A stretch of DNA of 64,000 bases from Saprospira grandis DSM 2844 (GCF_000275825.1 NZ_JH719942.1:143126-207125); one strand, 5' to 3'; shown: positions 1 through 9,142, counted from the stretch's first letter. Translations and numbers: made by a program. Notes: generated from the letters alone by a model not told the origin.

Positions 1-76
1 CTGGCGAAGGGCCGAGCAGACCTGCGAGCCCTGAAACGTAGCGCCGCAAGGCGAAGCCGCAGCGGAGGCCCCAACC
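1..76 (-). repeat. GC-rich intergenic element, class B, truncated by window edge
   Basis: This is the 3' part of a reverse-oriented copy of the repeat described in full at 9143-9274. It shows the conserved GGGCCGAGCAGACCTGCGAGC block, then the class B ending ACGTAGCGCCGC...GGAGGCCCC. The ending lies just before the stop of the esterase gene. Confidence 0.85.
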
Positions 77-77
77 C

Positions 78-722
78 TTAATCATTATCTTCATGAATAG
101 CCTTGAGGACCATTTTATTGATGCGGTGTGGGCCATCAAAAAGTTGGATATGGGGGGGCTGGGGCAAGTTTTTCCAGAAAGCGATTTGTTGTTCTAGGCG
201 TTCTTTGGGGAAATAGGCATCTTGCTGGCCACAGACCCAATGGAACTGAATTTGGGTTAAAAACTTGTTCTGAACATCTAGTTCGGGCGGGGCATCGGCG
301 GCCCAGATGATCAACTTATTTAGCCTTTGGGGTTGGCGGTGCAAGGCCCAGCGGAGGGCCGTGGCGCCTCCTTGCGAAAAGCCTAGGAGATGGAACTTGG
401 CCTGTGGGGGGAATTTGGGGAGCAGATGCGCATAGAGTTGGTCTAGGTAGGCCAGATAATCTTTAATTTCGTCTTCTCGGTGGTTTTTGGTCATCCAAGA
501 ATGGCCAATTTGGCCGCTACTGGCCTTGCAGTAAAAAGAAGAGAGTGCCTCGGGGGCGATAACAAAAGTATGGGGTAGTTCGGCAAACTTTTGGGGCAGG
601 CGGCTGGCATCTTGGCCATAGCCATGCAGGGCCAAATAAATATGCTTAGTTTGGGGATTCAGCTTGCCTAAAGTGTGGTAGTGAGCGGTTTTTTTAACGG
701 TCAGACGTTCTATTTTCTGCAT
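78..722 (-). CDS. alpha/beta-hydrolase, carboxylesterase/phospholipase-like
   Basis: This predicted cytoplasmic serine hydrolase has 214 residues, usual for the small carboxylesterase/phospholipase family. An early LALHGYGQD strand-turn would form the oxyanion hole. The nucleophile elbow is GFSQGG. A late Asp (CGQQDAYFP) and His (FDGPHRI) complete a plausible Ser-Asp-His triad. No signal peptide is visible. I chose the ATG at 722. A further in-frame ATG at 764 would add 14 residues and overlap the divergent membrane-protein gene that starts at 759. The substrate cannot be read from sequence; short acyl esters are the family norm. It is divergent from its neighbour and followed by a repeat element. 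Confidence 0.75.
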   Translation of the reverse strand: MQKIERLTVKKTAHYHTLGKLNPQTKHIYLALHGYGQDASRLPQKFAELPHTFVIAPEALSSFYCKASSGQIGHSWMTKNHREDEIKDYLAYLDQLYAHLLPKFPPQAKFHLLGFSQGGATALRWALHRQPQRLNKLIIWAADAPPELDVQNKFLTQIQFHWVCGQQDAYFPKERLEQQIAFWKNLPQPPHIQLFDGPHRINKMVLKAIHEDND

Positions 723-758
723 AGTTTTTACTTTTTTGGGGGCTAAAATAAGAAATTC

Positions 759-2174
759 ATGCATTCTTCTTCCCTCTCTTCTTCTCGGCCTTGGGCCAAG
801 ATAGTTGCTTATAGCCTATCTGCACTGCTTATCGTCCTTGTTTTTGGGCTACACAAATGGACTCAGGCCTCTCCTATTATGTTTGACATTTGGTCTTACT
901 ATGCCTATTTGCCTGCTACTTTTATAGAGGGTGATTTGAGCTTAAGTTTTTTGGATGAGCATCCGGAGTACATTGACTTATACTATCAGCCTGTTTATAC
1001 GGAAGATGGGGAGCGGATCATTAAGATGAGCATGGGGCTGGCAGTTATTTACTCGCCTTATTTTTTCTTGGGGCATCTTTGGGCACATTTGCATACGGGC
1101 ATGGCGGCCAATGGATTTTCTCAGCCCTATCAGATTACGTTGATGTTGGCGGGGCCTATTCATTTGCTCATTGGGCTATTGAGTTTGCGAAAATTCTTGT
1201 TGGCTTATGTGAGTGAAAAAGTAGTAGCTTGGACCTTCATATTCATTGTTTTGGGCAGTAATTTGGCCTATTATGCCTCTAATGAGGGGCCGATGTCTCA
1301 TGTTCATACTTTTATGCTCTTTAGTTTATTTTTAAGAGGGACACAACTTTGGTTTAGGGAGCAGAGCTGGAAGCATACGCTTTGGCTGGGGCTATTGTCT
1401 GGCCTCATCGTTTTGGTTCGGCCCAATAACGTCTTAATTGGTCTGAGTTTTATCTTCTTTGGGGTATATCATTGGCAGAGTTTGAAGGCGCAGCTACAGT
1501 TATTTTGGAAAAACGCCCCCAAGTTGGGGGGGCTATTGGCCGTGGCCTTTTTGGTCCTATTGCCGCAGCTCTTCTACTGGAAATACATTTCTGGCGACTG
1601 GATTTGCTACTCTTACAAAAATGGCCAATATACAGAGGGTTTCTTCTTTGATCGGCCTAGAATTTACCTAGGGTTATTTTCCTATACCAAAGGTTGGTTA
1701 CTCTATAGCCCCTTGATGCTGGTGGCTATTTTGGGTTTATTTCGCTTGCCCAAAGGGCTTCGCTGGGCCTTTCCGATCTACCTATTACTCAATGGTTACA
1801 TCATTTTATCTTGGTGGTGTTGGTGGTATGGGGGCAGCTTTGGGCATCGGGCCTTTATTGATGTTTATCCCTTTTTGAGTTTGGGCTTTGCCCTTTTCTT
1901 TCAGGCTTTTTTTAGTTGGTCTAGGCTATTGCGTTGGGGAGTGGGTAGTGTATTGGGGGTATTTTTAGCCTTCAGTATGTTTCAGACTTGGCAGTACATA
2001 GGGGGTATTATACACTGGGACAGCATGTCGAAAAAGACCTATTGGGATCATTTTTTACGGACCAAAAAGACGGCAGATTATAAGGACTGGCTCATTAGTC
2101 CCGACTATGAAGCGGCCTTAAAGGGAGAAGTTTCTTATTGGAACGACTACCGAAAAAAGGAAGAAAAAGAGTAG
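759..2174 (+). CDS. polytopic membrane protein, GT-C glycosyltransferase-like
   Basis: This 471-residue protein has roughly ten hydrophobic segments. After the first membrane span (about residues 14-33) comes an external loop starting MFDIWSYYAYLP. An acidic residue there is typical of GT-C glycosyltransferases of the PMT/ArnT type, which use lipid-linked sugars. Later segments are aromatic-rich (LSWWCWWYGGSFGHRAF), as in many Bacteroidota members. The C-terminal 60 residues are hydrophilic and probably cytoplasmic. The assignment rests on overall architecture and the loop motif, so donor and acceptor are unknown. It is followed within 50 bp by the leucine-rich repeat gene, which has its own promoter box. 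Confidence 0.6.
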   Translation: MHSSSLSSSRPWAKIVAYSLSALLIVLVFGLHKWTQASPIMFDIWSYYAYLPATFIEGDLSLSFLDEHPEYIDLYYQPVYTEDGERIIKMSMGLAVIYSPYFFLGHLWAHLHTGMAANGFSQPYQITLMLAGPIHLLIGLLSLRKFLLAYVSEKVVAWTFIFIVLGSNLAYYASNEGPMSHVHTFMLFSLFLRGTQLWFREQSWKHTLWLGLLSGLIVLVRPNNVLIGLSFIFFGVYHWQSLKAQLQLFWKNAPKLGGLLAVAFLVLLPQLFYWKYISGDWICYSYKNGQYTEGFFFDRPRIYLGLFSYTKGWLLYSPLMLVAILGLFRLPKGLRWAFPIYLLLNGYIILSWWCWWYGGSFGHRAFIDVYPFLSLGFALFFQAFFSWSRLLRWGVGSVLGVFLAFSMFQTWQYIGGIIHWDSMSKKTYWDHFLRTKKTADYKDWLISPDYEAALKGEVSYWNDYRKKEEKE

Positions 2175-2185
2175 AAAAGGTTTTT

Positions 2186-2193
2186 TATCTTTG
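2186..2193 (+). promoter_or_regulatory. Bacteroidota -7 box (TATCTTTG)
   Basis: TATCTTTG matches the TAnnTTTG consensus exactly and lies 26 bp before the ATG at 2220. It overlaps the GTG at 2193 that would otherwise extend the leucine-rich repeat reading frame, so that GTG is probably not the start. No convincing -33 TTG was seen at the usual spacing. Confidence 0.6.
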
Positions 2194-2219
2194 TGGCTAA
2201 ACCATACAAATCCACTAAG

Positions 2220-3677
2220 ATGAGACTAATCTTTTCGCTCTGCCTCTGGCTATTGAGCGCTCCTATTTTATTGGGCCAGCTTAATATGAGCCCAGGGCCC
2301 GCTGGCCAAGCCAAGGCCGTTAAAGAACAGTATTTGGTTCTAGAAGATGGCCGTCAATTTTTGAAGGCCGAAAATTTAGCCGATTTAGATATTAGCTGCC
2401 AGGCCCTTATATTAGAAGAGGAGGAGCTTGCTGAATTGCCGGCCAAAATTGGCCAATATAGCGAGCTGCGCTACCTTTCGCTTTGGGGGCAAGAAGCGCT
2501 AGAAGAGCTGCCCGAAGAAATTGGCCAACTGCAAAATTTAGAAGTCTTAATCCTAAATAGTACGGGGATAAAGCGTTTGCCCGCCAGCATTGGGCAGCTC
2601 CAAAACCTCCAAATTTTGGACCTAGGCAATTGCCAACTGCAGGAGCTCCCCGAAGAGCTGGGCCAACTACAAAACCTAGAAGCCCTTAATCTATCGGCAA
2701 ATCAATTAGAAGAGCTGCCCCCTAGCATTGGCCAATTGCAGGCCCTAAAAATGGCCGATCTAAGCAGCAACCGCCTGCAAGAGCTGCCCAATGAATTTTC
2801 TCAACTGACCCAACTAGAAGAACTGGCCCTAGCAAACAATCTGCTCTCTTTTCTGCCCTCCAATTTTGGGCAGCTTCAGGCCCTAAAAACATTACAACTC
2901 TCCGAAAATCAACTGGACCAACTTCCCGCCTCTCTTGGCCAACTAAAACAACTAGAACTATTAGAGCTCCAAGATAATGACCTTGGCCAAATCCCCGCCC
3001 AAATTGGCCAGCTCCAAAGCCTAGTAGAGCTAGATCTCTCGGATAACTTTATCCAACAACTGCCCCCAGAAATTGGCCAACTCCAAGCCCTGAAAAGCCT
3101 ATTTATTACAGAAAACGAACTAAGCCAACTGCCCCCAGAATTTGCCCAGCTCAAAAACTTGCAAGAACTACAACTGCAAGAAAATAAATTGATAGCACTG
3201 CCCATCAATTTTGGCAAATTGAGCCAGCTAGAAGAACTGCAGCTCTCCGAAAATAAGTTGGAGGCCCTCCCAAAATCCATCAAAAGACTCAAAAAACTAT
3301 CTAGCCTGAATTTAGGCAATAATGAAATCTATCTCTTCCCCAAAAATGCCTGTAATATCAAAAATTTATTGGCCCTAGACCTAGAAGGGAATTATATAGA
3401 AGAACTGCCCGAAGAGATTAGTCAGCTCCAAAACCTAGAGTTTCTCATCCTTTATGATAACGAACTCCGCAATTTGCCCCCCTATTTACAAGATTTAACC
3501 GCCCTGCGCCGTTTAGAAATTAGCGATAATGAATTTGAAACGTTTCCAGAGGTCCTCTACCAAATGCGCCAACTCAACGACCTTATCCTAAATGTAGATC
3601 AGTTTGATCCCACTAAAATACAAACCCTCAAAAATCGCCTACTCAACTGTAATATAGGGCCCTATGAAGGCGACTAA
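2220..3677 (+). CDS. secreted leucine-rich repeat protein
   Basis: This 485-residue exported protein starts with a signal peptide (MRLIFSLCLWLLSAPILLGQ). It then carries about seventeen leucine-rich repeats of 23 residues with the core LPxxIGQLQxLxxLxLxxNxL, the bacterial plant-type-like LRR pattern. The repeats are unusually uniform, nearly all containing GQL. No catalytic domain or sorting domain follows the last repeat, so it is probably a periplasmic or surface binding scaffold. I chose ATG 2220 over GTG 2193 because the signal peptide begins there and the GTG falls inside the promoter box. Confidence 0.85.
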   Translation: MRLIFSLCLWLLSAPILLGQLNMSPGPAGQAKAVKEQYLVLEDGRQFLKAENLADLDISCQALILEEEELAELPAKIGQYSELRYLSLWGQEALEELPEEIGQLQNLEVLILNSTGIKRLPASIGQLQNLQILDLGNCQLQELPEELGQLQNLEALNLSANQLEELPPSIGQLQALKMADLSSNRLQELPNEFSQLTQLEELALANNLLSFLPSNFGQLQALKTLQLSENQLDQLPASLGQLKQLELLELQDNDLGQIPAQIGQLQSLVELDLSDNFIQQLPPEIGQLQALKSLFITENELSQLPPEFAQLKNLQELQLQENKLIALPINFGKLSQLEELQLSENKLEALPKSIKRLKKLSSLNLGNNEIYLFPKNACNIKNLLALDLEGNYIEELPEEISQLQNLEFLILYDNELRNLPPYLQDLTALRRLEISDNEFETFPEVLYQMRQLNDLILNVDQFDPTKIQTLKNRLLNCNIGPYEGD

Positions 3678-3799
3678 ACCCTTTTCTATCCTCACTCCTT
3701 TAAAAACAATAGCGATCGATTCAAATTTTACCTTTTCTTGCATATTTTTTGCGCCACGCCCTAATTTAGCAACTGCGCAAGCCTGACTAAACGAGTACT

Positions 3800-4612
3800 A
3801 TGAAACGATTTGCATTGCTTTTTATCTTTGCCGCACTCTCTCTAAACTCCCTATCGGCCCAACGCAACTGGGAACTAGGCGCCGGAGTGGGCCTCGCCTC
3901 CTATTTTGGCGACCTCAACCCCTTTTTTACCGTTAAACACCCTGGCCCAGCCCTTAATATCTTGGCCCGAAAAAATTTTGATGGCCGAATCTGCCTGCGC
4001 CTCAATGCCGGCTTTGCCCATGTTTGGGCCGATGACGCCCAATCCGCTAGCGATTATGCCCAAGCCCGAAACCTCCGATTTCAATCTAATGTCCTCGAAG
4101 GATCAGCCATTATCGAGTTTAATTTCCAAGATTTTCATGGCGATAGCCGAGACGATGCCAATATCTCCCCCTACCTTTTTGCTGGGGCCGGCATGATGTA
4201 TTTCAACCCCCAAACCCGCTACAATGATGTGCTCTACGACCTACAACCCCTAGGCACCGAGGGCCAAGCTCCCGGCCAAGAATATAGTCTTTTTAGCCCG
4301 GTCGTGATTCTGGGCATCGGCCTCAAATTTCATGTCGATTATCACTGGAGCTGGAACGTAGAGTTGGGCCACCGAGCTACTTTTACCGACTACCTCGATG
4401 ATGTCAGCGGGAGCTACGCCAATGTGCAAACCATTGGCGATTATAACGGCACTATCGCCGCCGCCCTCTCCGATCGCTCAATCGAGATTTCAGATGTTCG
4501 CCTAGGTGGCACAGACCGACAAAGAGGCGATAGCAGCACCAAAGATAGCTATATGATGCTTACGGTGGGCTTTTCTTACCGCTTTATGCCCCTGCATTGT
4601 CCTGCTTATTAA
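3800..4612 (+). CDS. outer-membrane beta-barrel protein, DUF6089-like
   Basis: The 270-residue protein has a signal peptide (MKRFALLFIFAALSLNSLSAQ). Alternating hydrophobic strands rich in Gly and aromatic residues follow. The opening WELGAGVGLASYFGDLNP and the internal ISPYLFAGAGMMYFNP resemble the DUF6089 family found across Bacteroidota. Strand patterning and a terminal aromatic-rich strand (TVGFSYRF) suggest an eight- to ten-stranded barrel. Its role is unknown. It stands alone, with a perfect-palindrome terminator about 155 bp downstream beyond a repeat element. Confidence 0.7.
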   Translation: MKRFALLFIFAALSLNSLSAQRNWELGAGVGLASYFGDLNPFFTVKHPGPALNILARKNFDGRICLRLNAGFAHVWADDAQSASDYAQARNLRFQSNVLEGSAIIEFNFQDFHGDSRDDANISPYLFAGAGMMYFNPQTRYNDVLYDLQPLGTEGQAPGQEYSLFSPVVILGIGLKFHVDYHWSWNVELGHRATFTDYLDDVSGSYANVQTIGDYNGTIAAALSDRSIEISDVRLGGTDRQRGDSSTKDSYMMLTVGFSYRFMPLHCPAY

Positions 4613-4620
4613 AAGGTTTT

Positions 4621-4738
4621 GGGGCTTGCCCGCCCTGCGGGCGGGCCGGGCTGTGTCGCAGCTCGCAGGTCTGCTCGGCCCTTCAGCCCTTCGGGCTTCG
4701 GTCTGGCCTGACGGCCACTGCTTTCCATCCCTAAGCCA
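4621..4738 (+). repeat. GC-rich intergenic element, class A, forward
   Basis: The first arm is GCCCTGCGGGC, the second AGCCCTTCGGGCT and the third GGCCTGACGGCC. All are self-complementary hairpins separated by the conserved blocks. The copy ends TCCATCCCTAAGCC. Confidence 0.9.
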
Positions 4739-4766
4739 ATCGAAAAGGCGGCGATGCCGCCAAAAG

Positions 4767-4806
4767 AAAAAGGAGCAAACAGAAAATTTTCTGTTTGCTC
4801 CTTTTT
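4767..4806. terminator. bidirectional terminator, perfect 40-bp palindrome
   Basis: Twenty bases (AAAAAGGAGCAAACAGAAAA) are followed by their exact reverse complement, giving a long stem ended by T-runs on both strands. It lies between the barrel gene (+) and the small membrane protein (-), which converge here. Confidence 0.85.
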
Positions 4807-4816
4807 TGCGCCTCCC

Positions 4817-5164
4817 CTACTGCCCAAAATGGTCCAACTCATCTACTTCTCCTTGATAATGAGCCTCGCCAAAGCCAAGTAAAGGGAGAAAAACAAAGGG
4901 TAAAAAAATCATCCCCATCGCAAAGCCCGTTCCCTTGCCAAAACGCTTGGCAATTTCTATAGGCACCACAAAAACGGGAATAATCGGTAGGATAATCCAC
5001 CAAATGGGCTTTTCGGCAATCTCTAAAGCCACAATAATATTGTAAATAGGCACAATAGCCGCCCAGCCGGGCTTGCCCGCCTTCTCAAAAATTTTCCAGC
5101 TCCCCGCAATGATGCCAAAAACAACCAAGAGGTAGACAATCAGGAGTACAATTATACTTGCCAT
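4817..5164 (-). CDS. small membrane protein, DUF5684-like
   Basis: This 115-residue protein has four hydrophobic segments. It contains the motif WKIFEKAGKPGWAAIVPIYN, the hallmark of the DUF5684 family (small integral membrane proteins, sometimes fused to signal peptidase I). The C-terminus ends in a short acidic tail. I chose ATG 5164. An in-frame TTG at 5197 gives a longer frame, but that TTG is the probable -33 element of the divergent rpiB promoter. The function of the family is not established. Confidence 0.65.
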   Translation of the reverse strand: MASIIVLLIVYLLVVFGIIAGSWKIFEKAGKPGWAAIVPIYNIIVALEIAEKPIWWIILPIIPVFVVPIEIAKRFGKGTGFAMGMIFLPFVFLPLLGFGEAHYQGEVDELDHFGQ

Positions 5165-5191
5165 AGTAATTAAGTTCTTCTTTTTAAACAG

Positions 5192-5218
5192 TTGCAAAAC
5201 ATAAATTAGGTATTTTTG
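5192..5218 (+). promoter_or_regulatory. promoter for rpiB (TTG-16-TATTTTTG)
   Basis: TTG at 5192-5194 and TATTTTTG at 5211-5218 match the Bacteroidota -33/-7 pattern (TTG, then TAnnTTTG) with acceptable spacing. The rpiB ATG lies 46 bp beyond the -7 box. Confidence 0.6.
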
Positions 5219-5264
5219 CCCGTAAATTGCCGCTTATTCTATTAAAACTAAAAAAATATATTCC

Positions 5265-5714
5265 ATGCTAAGCAGTACTATTGCCCTAGCAGGCGACCAT
5301 GCCGGATTTGATTATAAAGAAGCCCTCAAGGCGGTTCTGATTGAAAAAGGCTATAGCGTAAAAGACTTTGGTCCAAATGCTAGTGATTCTGTAGATTATC
5401 CCGACTATATCCACCCCATGGCCCAAGCCATGGAAGAAGGCGATTTTAAGCTGGGGATTATTGTCTGTGGCAGCGGCAATGGGGTGGCCATTACCGCCAA
5501 TAAATATCCGCATATTCGGGCCGCCCTTTGCTGGTTGCCAGAGCTAGCCAGTCTGGCCCGCCAACACAATGATGCCAATGTTTTGGCCCTGCCCGCTCGC
5601 TTTATTGAACTAGAGGCCGCCAAAAATATTCTGGATCACTTTTTAGCTGCCGACTTTGAGGGAGGGCGCCACGCCCGCCGAGTGGCCAAAATTGCCGATG
5701 GCCTTAATTTTTAA
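5265..5714 (+). CDS. rpiB: ribose-5-phosphate isomerase B
   Basis: RpiB interconverts ribose-5-phosphate and ribulose-5-phosphate in the non-oxidative pentose phosphate pathway. The 149 residues match the family length. They show the N-terminal IALAGDHAGFDYK substrate loop (Asp11, His12). The family's CGTGxG catalytic loop appears as CGSGNGVAITANK with Cys68. The C-terminal FEGGRHARRVAKI arginines bind phosphate. The RpiA/RpiB alternative is settled by these motifs. The gene is single, with its own promoter and a strong terminator directly after the stop. Confidence 0.93.
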   Translation: MLSSTIALAGDHAGFDYKEALKAVLIEKGYSVKDFGPNASDSVDYPDYIHPMAQAMEEGDFKLGIIVCGSGNGVAITANKYPHIRAALCWLPELASLARQHNDANVLALPARFIELEAAKNILDHFLAADFEGGRHARRVAKIADGLNF

Positions 5715-5737
5715 GCCCAGAGAAAGAAAAAAAAAAA

Positions 5738-5762
5738 AGAGAGCTCGGGCTCTCTTTTTTTT
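5738..5762 (+). terminator. rho-independent terminator of rpiB
   Basis: Stem AGAGAGC/GCTCTCT with loop TCGG is followed by eight T. Confidence 0.9.
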
Positions 5763-5879
5763 GGCTGAGGGATGGACAGCAGTGGCCGAAGGCCAGACCC
5801 AGCCAGCTTGCTGGCGCAGGGCCGAGCGAACAGCGAGCTGCGAAACAGCCCGACCCGAGCGAAGCGAGTGGGCAGCCCC
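5763..5879 (-). repeat. GC-rich intergenic element, class A, reverse
   Basis: Reading along the plus strand, the arms are GGCCGAAGGCC, AGCCAGCTTGCTGGC and GAGCGAAGCGAG. The copy ends GGGCAGCCCC. It abuts the rpiB terminator. Confidence 0.9.
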
Positions 5880-5973
5880 AAAAAAACAATCTTAAAATTG
5901 TTCTGCGCTGCGCCAAAATGGCCATACTTGCATCTAATAAGGTATAGATTCAATTCACTTAACTGCTATCCTT

Positions 5974-8172
5974 ATGAAATTATTGATGTCTTTTTGTCTG
6001 CTGCTGCTCAGTCTCCCCCTTTGGGCCAGTGGCTTTTTGATTGTGATGCCCGACGGTAGTGGCAATGGCCGACAGGTTTTGTTTCCACTAGAAAACCGCA
6101 GCACACAGGTCGAAGTAGAAATTAGCGACTTTATGGCCTCTACTTCCATTAAACAAACTTTTTATAACCCAACAAACAGCCGCTTAGAAGCTTATTTTTT
6201 GTTTCCTGTGCCCAAAGAGGTCGTGATTCAGCGATTTGCCATGACGGTGAACGGAAAAATGCAGGAGGCCGAGCTGCTAGATGCCAAAAAGGCCAAGCAA
6301 ATTTATGAGCAAATTGTGCGGCAGGCCAAAGATCCCGCCCTGCTCGAATACTATAATCAAGAGCTGTTTAAGGTCCGAATTTTCCCAATTGAGCCCCGCT
6401 CCGAGCAAAAAATTGAGCTTACTTACCATCAAGCGCTCAAAAAAGATGATGGCAGTTTGAGCTATCGACTGCCCATGAATAGCGCTAAATTTTCGGCCAA
6501 ACCCATCCAAAATATCAGCCTGCGCTTAAAACTCAACAATAAGCAAGCGATCAAAAATGTGTATAGCCCCAGCCATGAAATCGAGCTCATCCGCAAAGGC
6601 GAAAAAGCCGCTAGCGTAGGTTTTGAGCAAAAAAATGTACGGCCCGATCGAGATTTCGAGCTCTATTGGCGGGCAGAAGATAAGGCCATTAGCAGCTCTT
6701 TGTTGCAATACCAAAAGGGCAAAGAAGATGGCTATTTCTTCCTCAATTTGAGTCCGGGCTGGACCGATCCCAAAGCCGTGATGGCCAAGGATGTCGTCTT
6801 TGTTTTTGACAAATCGGGCTCTATGTCGGGCAAAAAAATGGAACAGGCCCAAAAAGCCCTAAAATTCTGCGTCGATAATCTGGGGCCAGAAGATCGCTTT
6901 GAGCTCATCCCCTATTCTACCGAGGCCCAAAGCCTTTTTGGGCAGCTCAAAAGCAATAGCAAAACCAACAGAGAAGAGGCCAAAGAATATATTGACGAGC
7001 TGCGGGCCATTGGCGGCACCAATATCGAAGAAGCCCTACAAATGGCCCTCAATCGCAAAGAAAAAAAGGCCAAACGCCCCTTTTTCGTCATCTTCATGAC
7101 CGATGGCAAACCCACAATTGGCGAAATTGAGCCCCAAGCCCTTTTAGATAAATTGGCGGGCTACCAAAAAGATCAGGTGCGCATTTTTACCTTTGGCATT
7201 GGTAGCGATATCAATACTAAATTGCTGGACCAAATGACCGAGATGTCTAAAGGCTACCGCGATTATGCCCTAGAAGACGAAGATTTAGAACTCAAACTCT
7301 CTAACTTCTACCTCAAGGCCGCCTCTCCCGTCCTCAGCAATATCGAATTGGTCTTTGATAAAAAGGTAAAGGTAGAACAACTCTACCCCCGCAAAACCGA
7401 GGACCTCTTCCGTGGCGAAAGCCTCAACATTATGGGCCGCTACAAGGGCGATGGACCCACTAAACTCCAACTCAAAGCCCTAGTCAATGGGGAGGAAAAA
7501 ACCTTTGAGTTCCAACTGAACTTTAAGAAAAAACAGGAAGAGCACAGCTTTATCCCCGACCTCTGGGCCCTTAGAGCCGTGGGCTATCTCTTGGACCAAA
7601 TCCGCTTTAATGGGGAACAAGAAGAGCTCAAACAAGAGGTCATCCGCCTAGCCAAAAAGCACGGCATTATTACCCCCTACACCAGCTATTTAATTGTGGA
7701 GGACCAGCCAATTGCGATAAATCCAGGCATTCGTCCCATTCCTCGCCCTAGCCCTCAGGTTTTTCAGGAAGAACTAGACGATCAGGCACAGAGAGAAGCC
7801 GCCCAAGGACTCAAAGAGAGCTCTGGAACGGCCTCTGTCCGTGCTTCTCGACGATTCAAAAAGATGAATCAGGCCCAAAATATGGCCGAAATGGAGCAAG
7901 AACGAGCCGAGCTAAACAATAAAGACTTGGCCCAAGATAATGCCTCGGCTATTGTCAACCGCGCTGGCCGGGCCCTTTACCGACAAGATAACAATTGGGT
8001 AGATGCCAATTATTTACTATTGGATAAGGCGCCCAAAAACCTACGTAGAGTGGCCTTTAATTCTAAGGAATACTTTAAGCTACTCGAAGAAGATGGCCTG
8101 CAAGAAATTCTGGCCCTCGGCAATAACATTACCTTCGAATGGAAGGAGGAATGGATCGAAATTTATGAATAA
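5974..8172 (+). CDS. VIT + von Willebrand A domain protein, exported
   Basis: This 732-residue protein begins with a signal peptide (MKLLMSFCLLLLSLPLWASG). A VIT domain spans about residues 25-150 (FPLENRSTQVEVEISDFMA, FLFPVPKEVVIQRFAM). A vWA domain spans about 270-450 with an intact metal-ion MIDAS start DKSGS at Asp279-Ser283 and the later MTDGKPT. The C-terminal third is charged and without a recognised domain. VIT+vWA proteins resemble inter-alpha-trypsin inhibitor heavy chains; in bacteria they are exported and of unclear role, probably adhesion or complex assembly. No LPXTG or T9SS signal was seen. The gene ends at a bidirectional terminator shared with fabD. Confidence 0.85.
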   Translation: MKLLMSFCLLLLSLPLWASGFLIVMPDGSGNGRQVLFPLENRSTQVEVEISDFMASTSIKQTFYNPTNSRLEAYFLFPVPKEVVIQRFAMTVNGKMQEAELLDAKKAKQIYEQIVRQAKDPALLEYYNQELFKVRIFPIEPRSEQKIELTYHQALKKDDGSLSYRLPMNSAKFSAKPIQNISLRLKLNNKQAIKNVYSPSHEIELIRKGEKAASVGFEQKNVRPDRDFELYWRAEDKAISSSLLQYQKGKEDGYFFLNLSPGWTDPKAVMAKDVVFVFDKSGSMSGKKMEQAQKALKFCVDNLGPEDRFELIPYSTEAQSLFGQLKSNSKTNREEAKEYIDELRAIGGTNIEEALQMALNRKEKKAKRPFFVIFMTDGKPTIGEIEPQALLDKLAGYQKDQVRIFTFGIGSDINTKLLDQMTEMSKGYRDYALEDEDLELKLSNFYLKAASPVLSNIELVFDKKVKVEQLYPRKTEDLFRGESLNIMGRYKGDGPTKLQLKALVNGEEKTFEFQLNFKKKQEEHSFIPDLWALRAVGYLLDQIRFNGEQEELKQEVIRLAKKHGIITPYTSYLIVEDQPIAINPGIRPIPRPSPQVFQEELDDQAQREAAQGLKESSGTASVRASRRFKKMNQAQNMAEMEQERAELNNKDLAQDNASAIVNRAGRALYRQDNNWVDANYLLLDKAPKNLRRVAFNSKEYFKLLEEDGLQEILALGNNITFEWKEEWIEIYE

Positions 8173-8174
8173 AG

Positions 8175-8210
8175 CAAAAAGGCCAGCTCTTTCCAGAGCT
8201 GGCCTTTTTT
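8175..8210. terminator. bidirectional terminator between vWA gene and fabD
   Basis: AAAAAGGCCAGCTCT, loop TTCC, then AGAGCTGGCCTTTTTT gives a 15-bp stem with T-runs on both strands between convergent genes. Confidence 0.9.
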
Positions 8211-8229
8211 ATCGGTCCAACATGCGCAA

Positions 8230-9111
8230 TTACTTGAGCATTTCCATACCTACGCTACGGTCAATTTTGCGAAGCATACCCAACAAGATGCGGCCACGGC
8301 CACCTACTTCGGTAAACTCCTGCATACCGTCCGCAATCATTTTTTCTACCGATTGCTGCCAGCGTACGGCCCCAGTCAATTGCTGAATCAAATTCTGCTT
8401 GATAACTTCTGGGTCTTGGCTTGGACTAGCCGTTACATTTTGGTAAATGGGACAAAAAGGCGCATTAAATTGCGTCTGCTCAATAGCCGCCTGCAAACGG
8501 TCTTGGGCCATTTTCATCAAGGGAGAGTGAAAAGCCCCGCCTACCTTGAGGGGAATCACCCTAGCGCCCGCTTCCTTCAATGCTGCAGAGGCTTTGGCCA
8601 CCCCTTCTACAGAACCCGAGATCACCAATTGGCCGGGGTTGTTGTAGTTGGCTGGCACCACAGCTTCTTCCACTTCTGCGCAGATTTTCTCCACCAGTTC
8701 AATATCACGGCTCATGATAGCCGCCATGCTTCCCTCTACCGCTTCACAGGCTGCTTGCATAGCCAAAGCCCGCTCAGAAACCAACTTGAGGGCCTCTTCA
8801 AAAGAAAGAGCGCCACAGGCAACAAGGGCCGTAAACTCGCCCAAAGAATGGCCCGCCACCGCTTTGGGACGATCCGTCTCTTCTACCTTGGTCAAATAAG
8901 TAATAATGGCATGCAAAAATACTGCTGGCTGCGTAATTTTGGTCTGTAGCAAATCCTCTTCGCTACCCTTGCGCATGACTTCCGTAATATCAAATCCAAG
9001 AATCTCATTGGCTTGAGCAAAAAGGGCTTGGGCCTGCTCAGAACTTTGGTAAAGCTCCTCGCCCATGCCTGCAAATTGGGCGCCTTGGCCCGGAAAAATA
9101 AAGGCTTTCAT
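8230..9111 (-). CDS. fabD: malonyl-CoA:ACP transacylase
   Basis: FabD moves malonate from CoA to acyl carrier protein for fatty-acid elongation in the cytoplasm. The 293 residues match the family. They show the N-terminal FPGQGAQ, the catalytic serine in GHSLGEF (Ser89), the substrate arginine in LVSERALAMQ (Arg114) and the catalytic histidine in GGAFHSPLM (His195). The remaining fab genes are not nearby, so the gene is transcribed alone, from a start just downstream of a repeat element. Confidence 0.95.
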   Translation of the reverse strand: MKAFIFPGQGAQFAGMGEELYQSSEQAQALFAQANEILGFDITEVMRKGSEEDLLQTKITQPAVFLHAIITYLTKVEETDRPKAVAGHSLGEFTALVACGALSFEEALKLVSERALAMQAACEAVEGSMAAIMSRDIELVEKICAEVEEAVVPANYNNPGQLVISGSVEGVAKASAALKEAGARVIPLKVGGAFHSPLMKMAQDRLQAAIEQTQFNAPFCPIYQNVTASPSQDPEVIKQNLIQQLTGAVRWQQSVEKMIADGMQEFTEVGGRGRILLGMLRKIDRSVGMEMLK

Positions 9112-9142
9112 ATAAAGGTTGAGTTATTTCTAATGTTATTTT

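Noticed and set aside
2909-3319. Antisense frame in the leucine-rich repeat gene
   Set aside because: A shadow of the regular LRR codons on the other strand.
4626-4856. Open frames inside the GC-rich elements (also around 5772-6059, 9136-9354, 16283-16538, 26043-26377, 31998-32288, 35010-35255, 42006-42254)
   Set aside because: They lie wholly in the repeat, read like GC-rich hairpins (many Arg, Ala, Pro), occur in several frames at once and have no ribosome-binding context.
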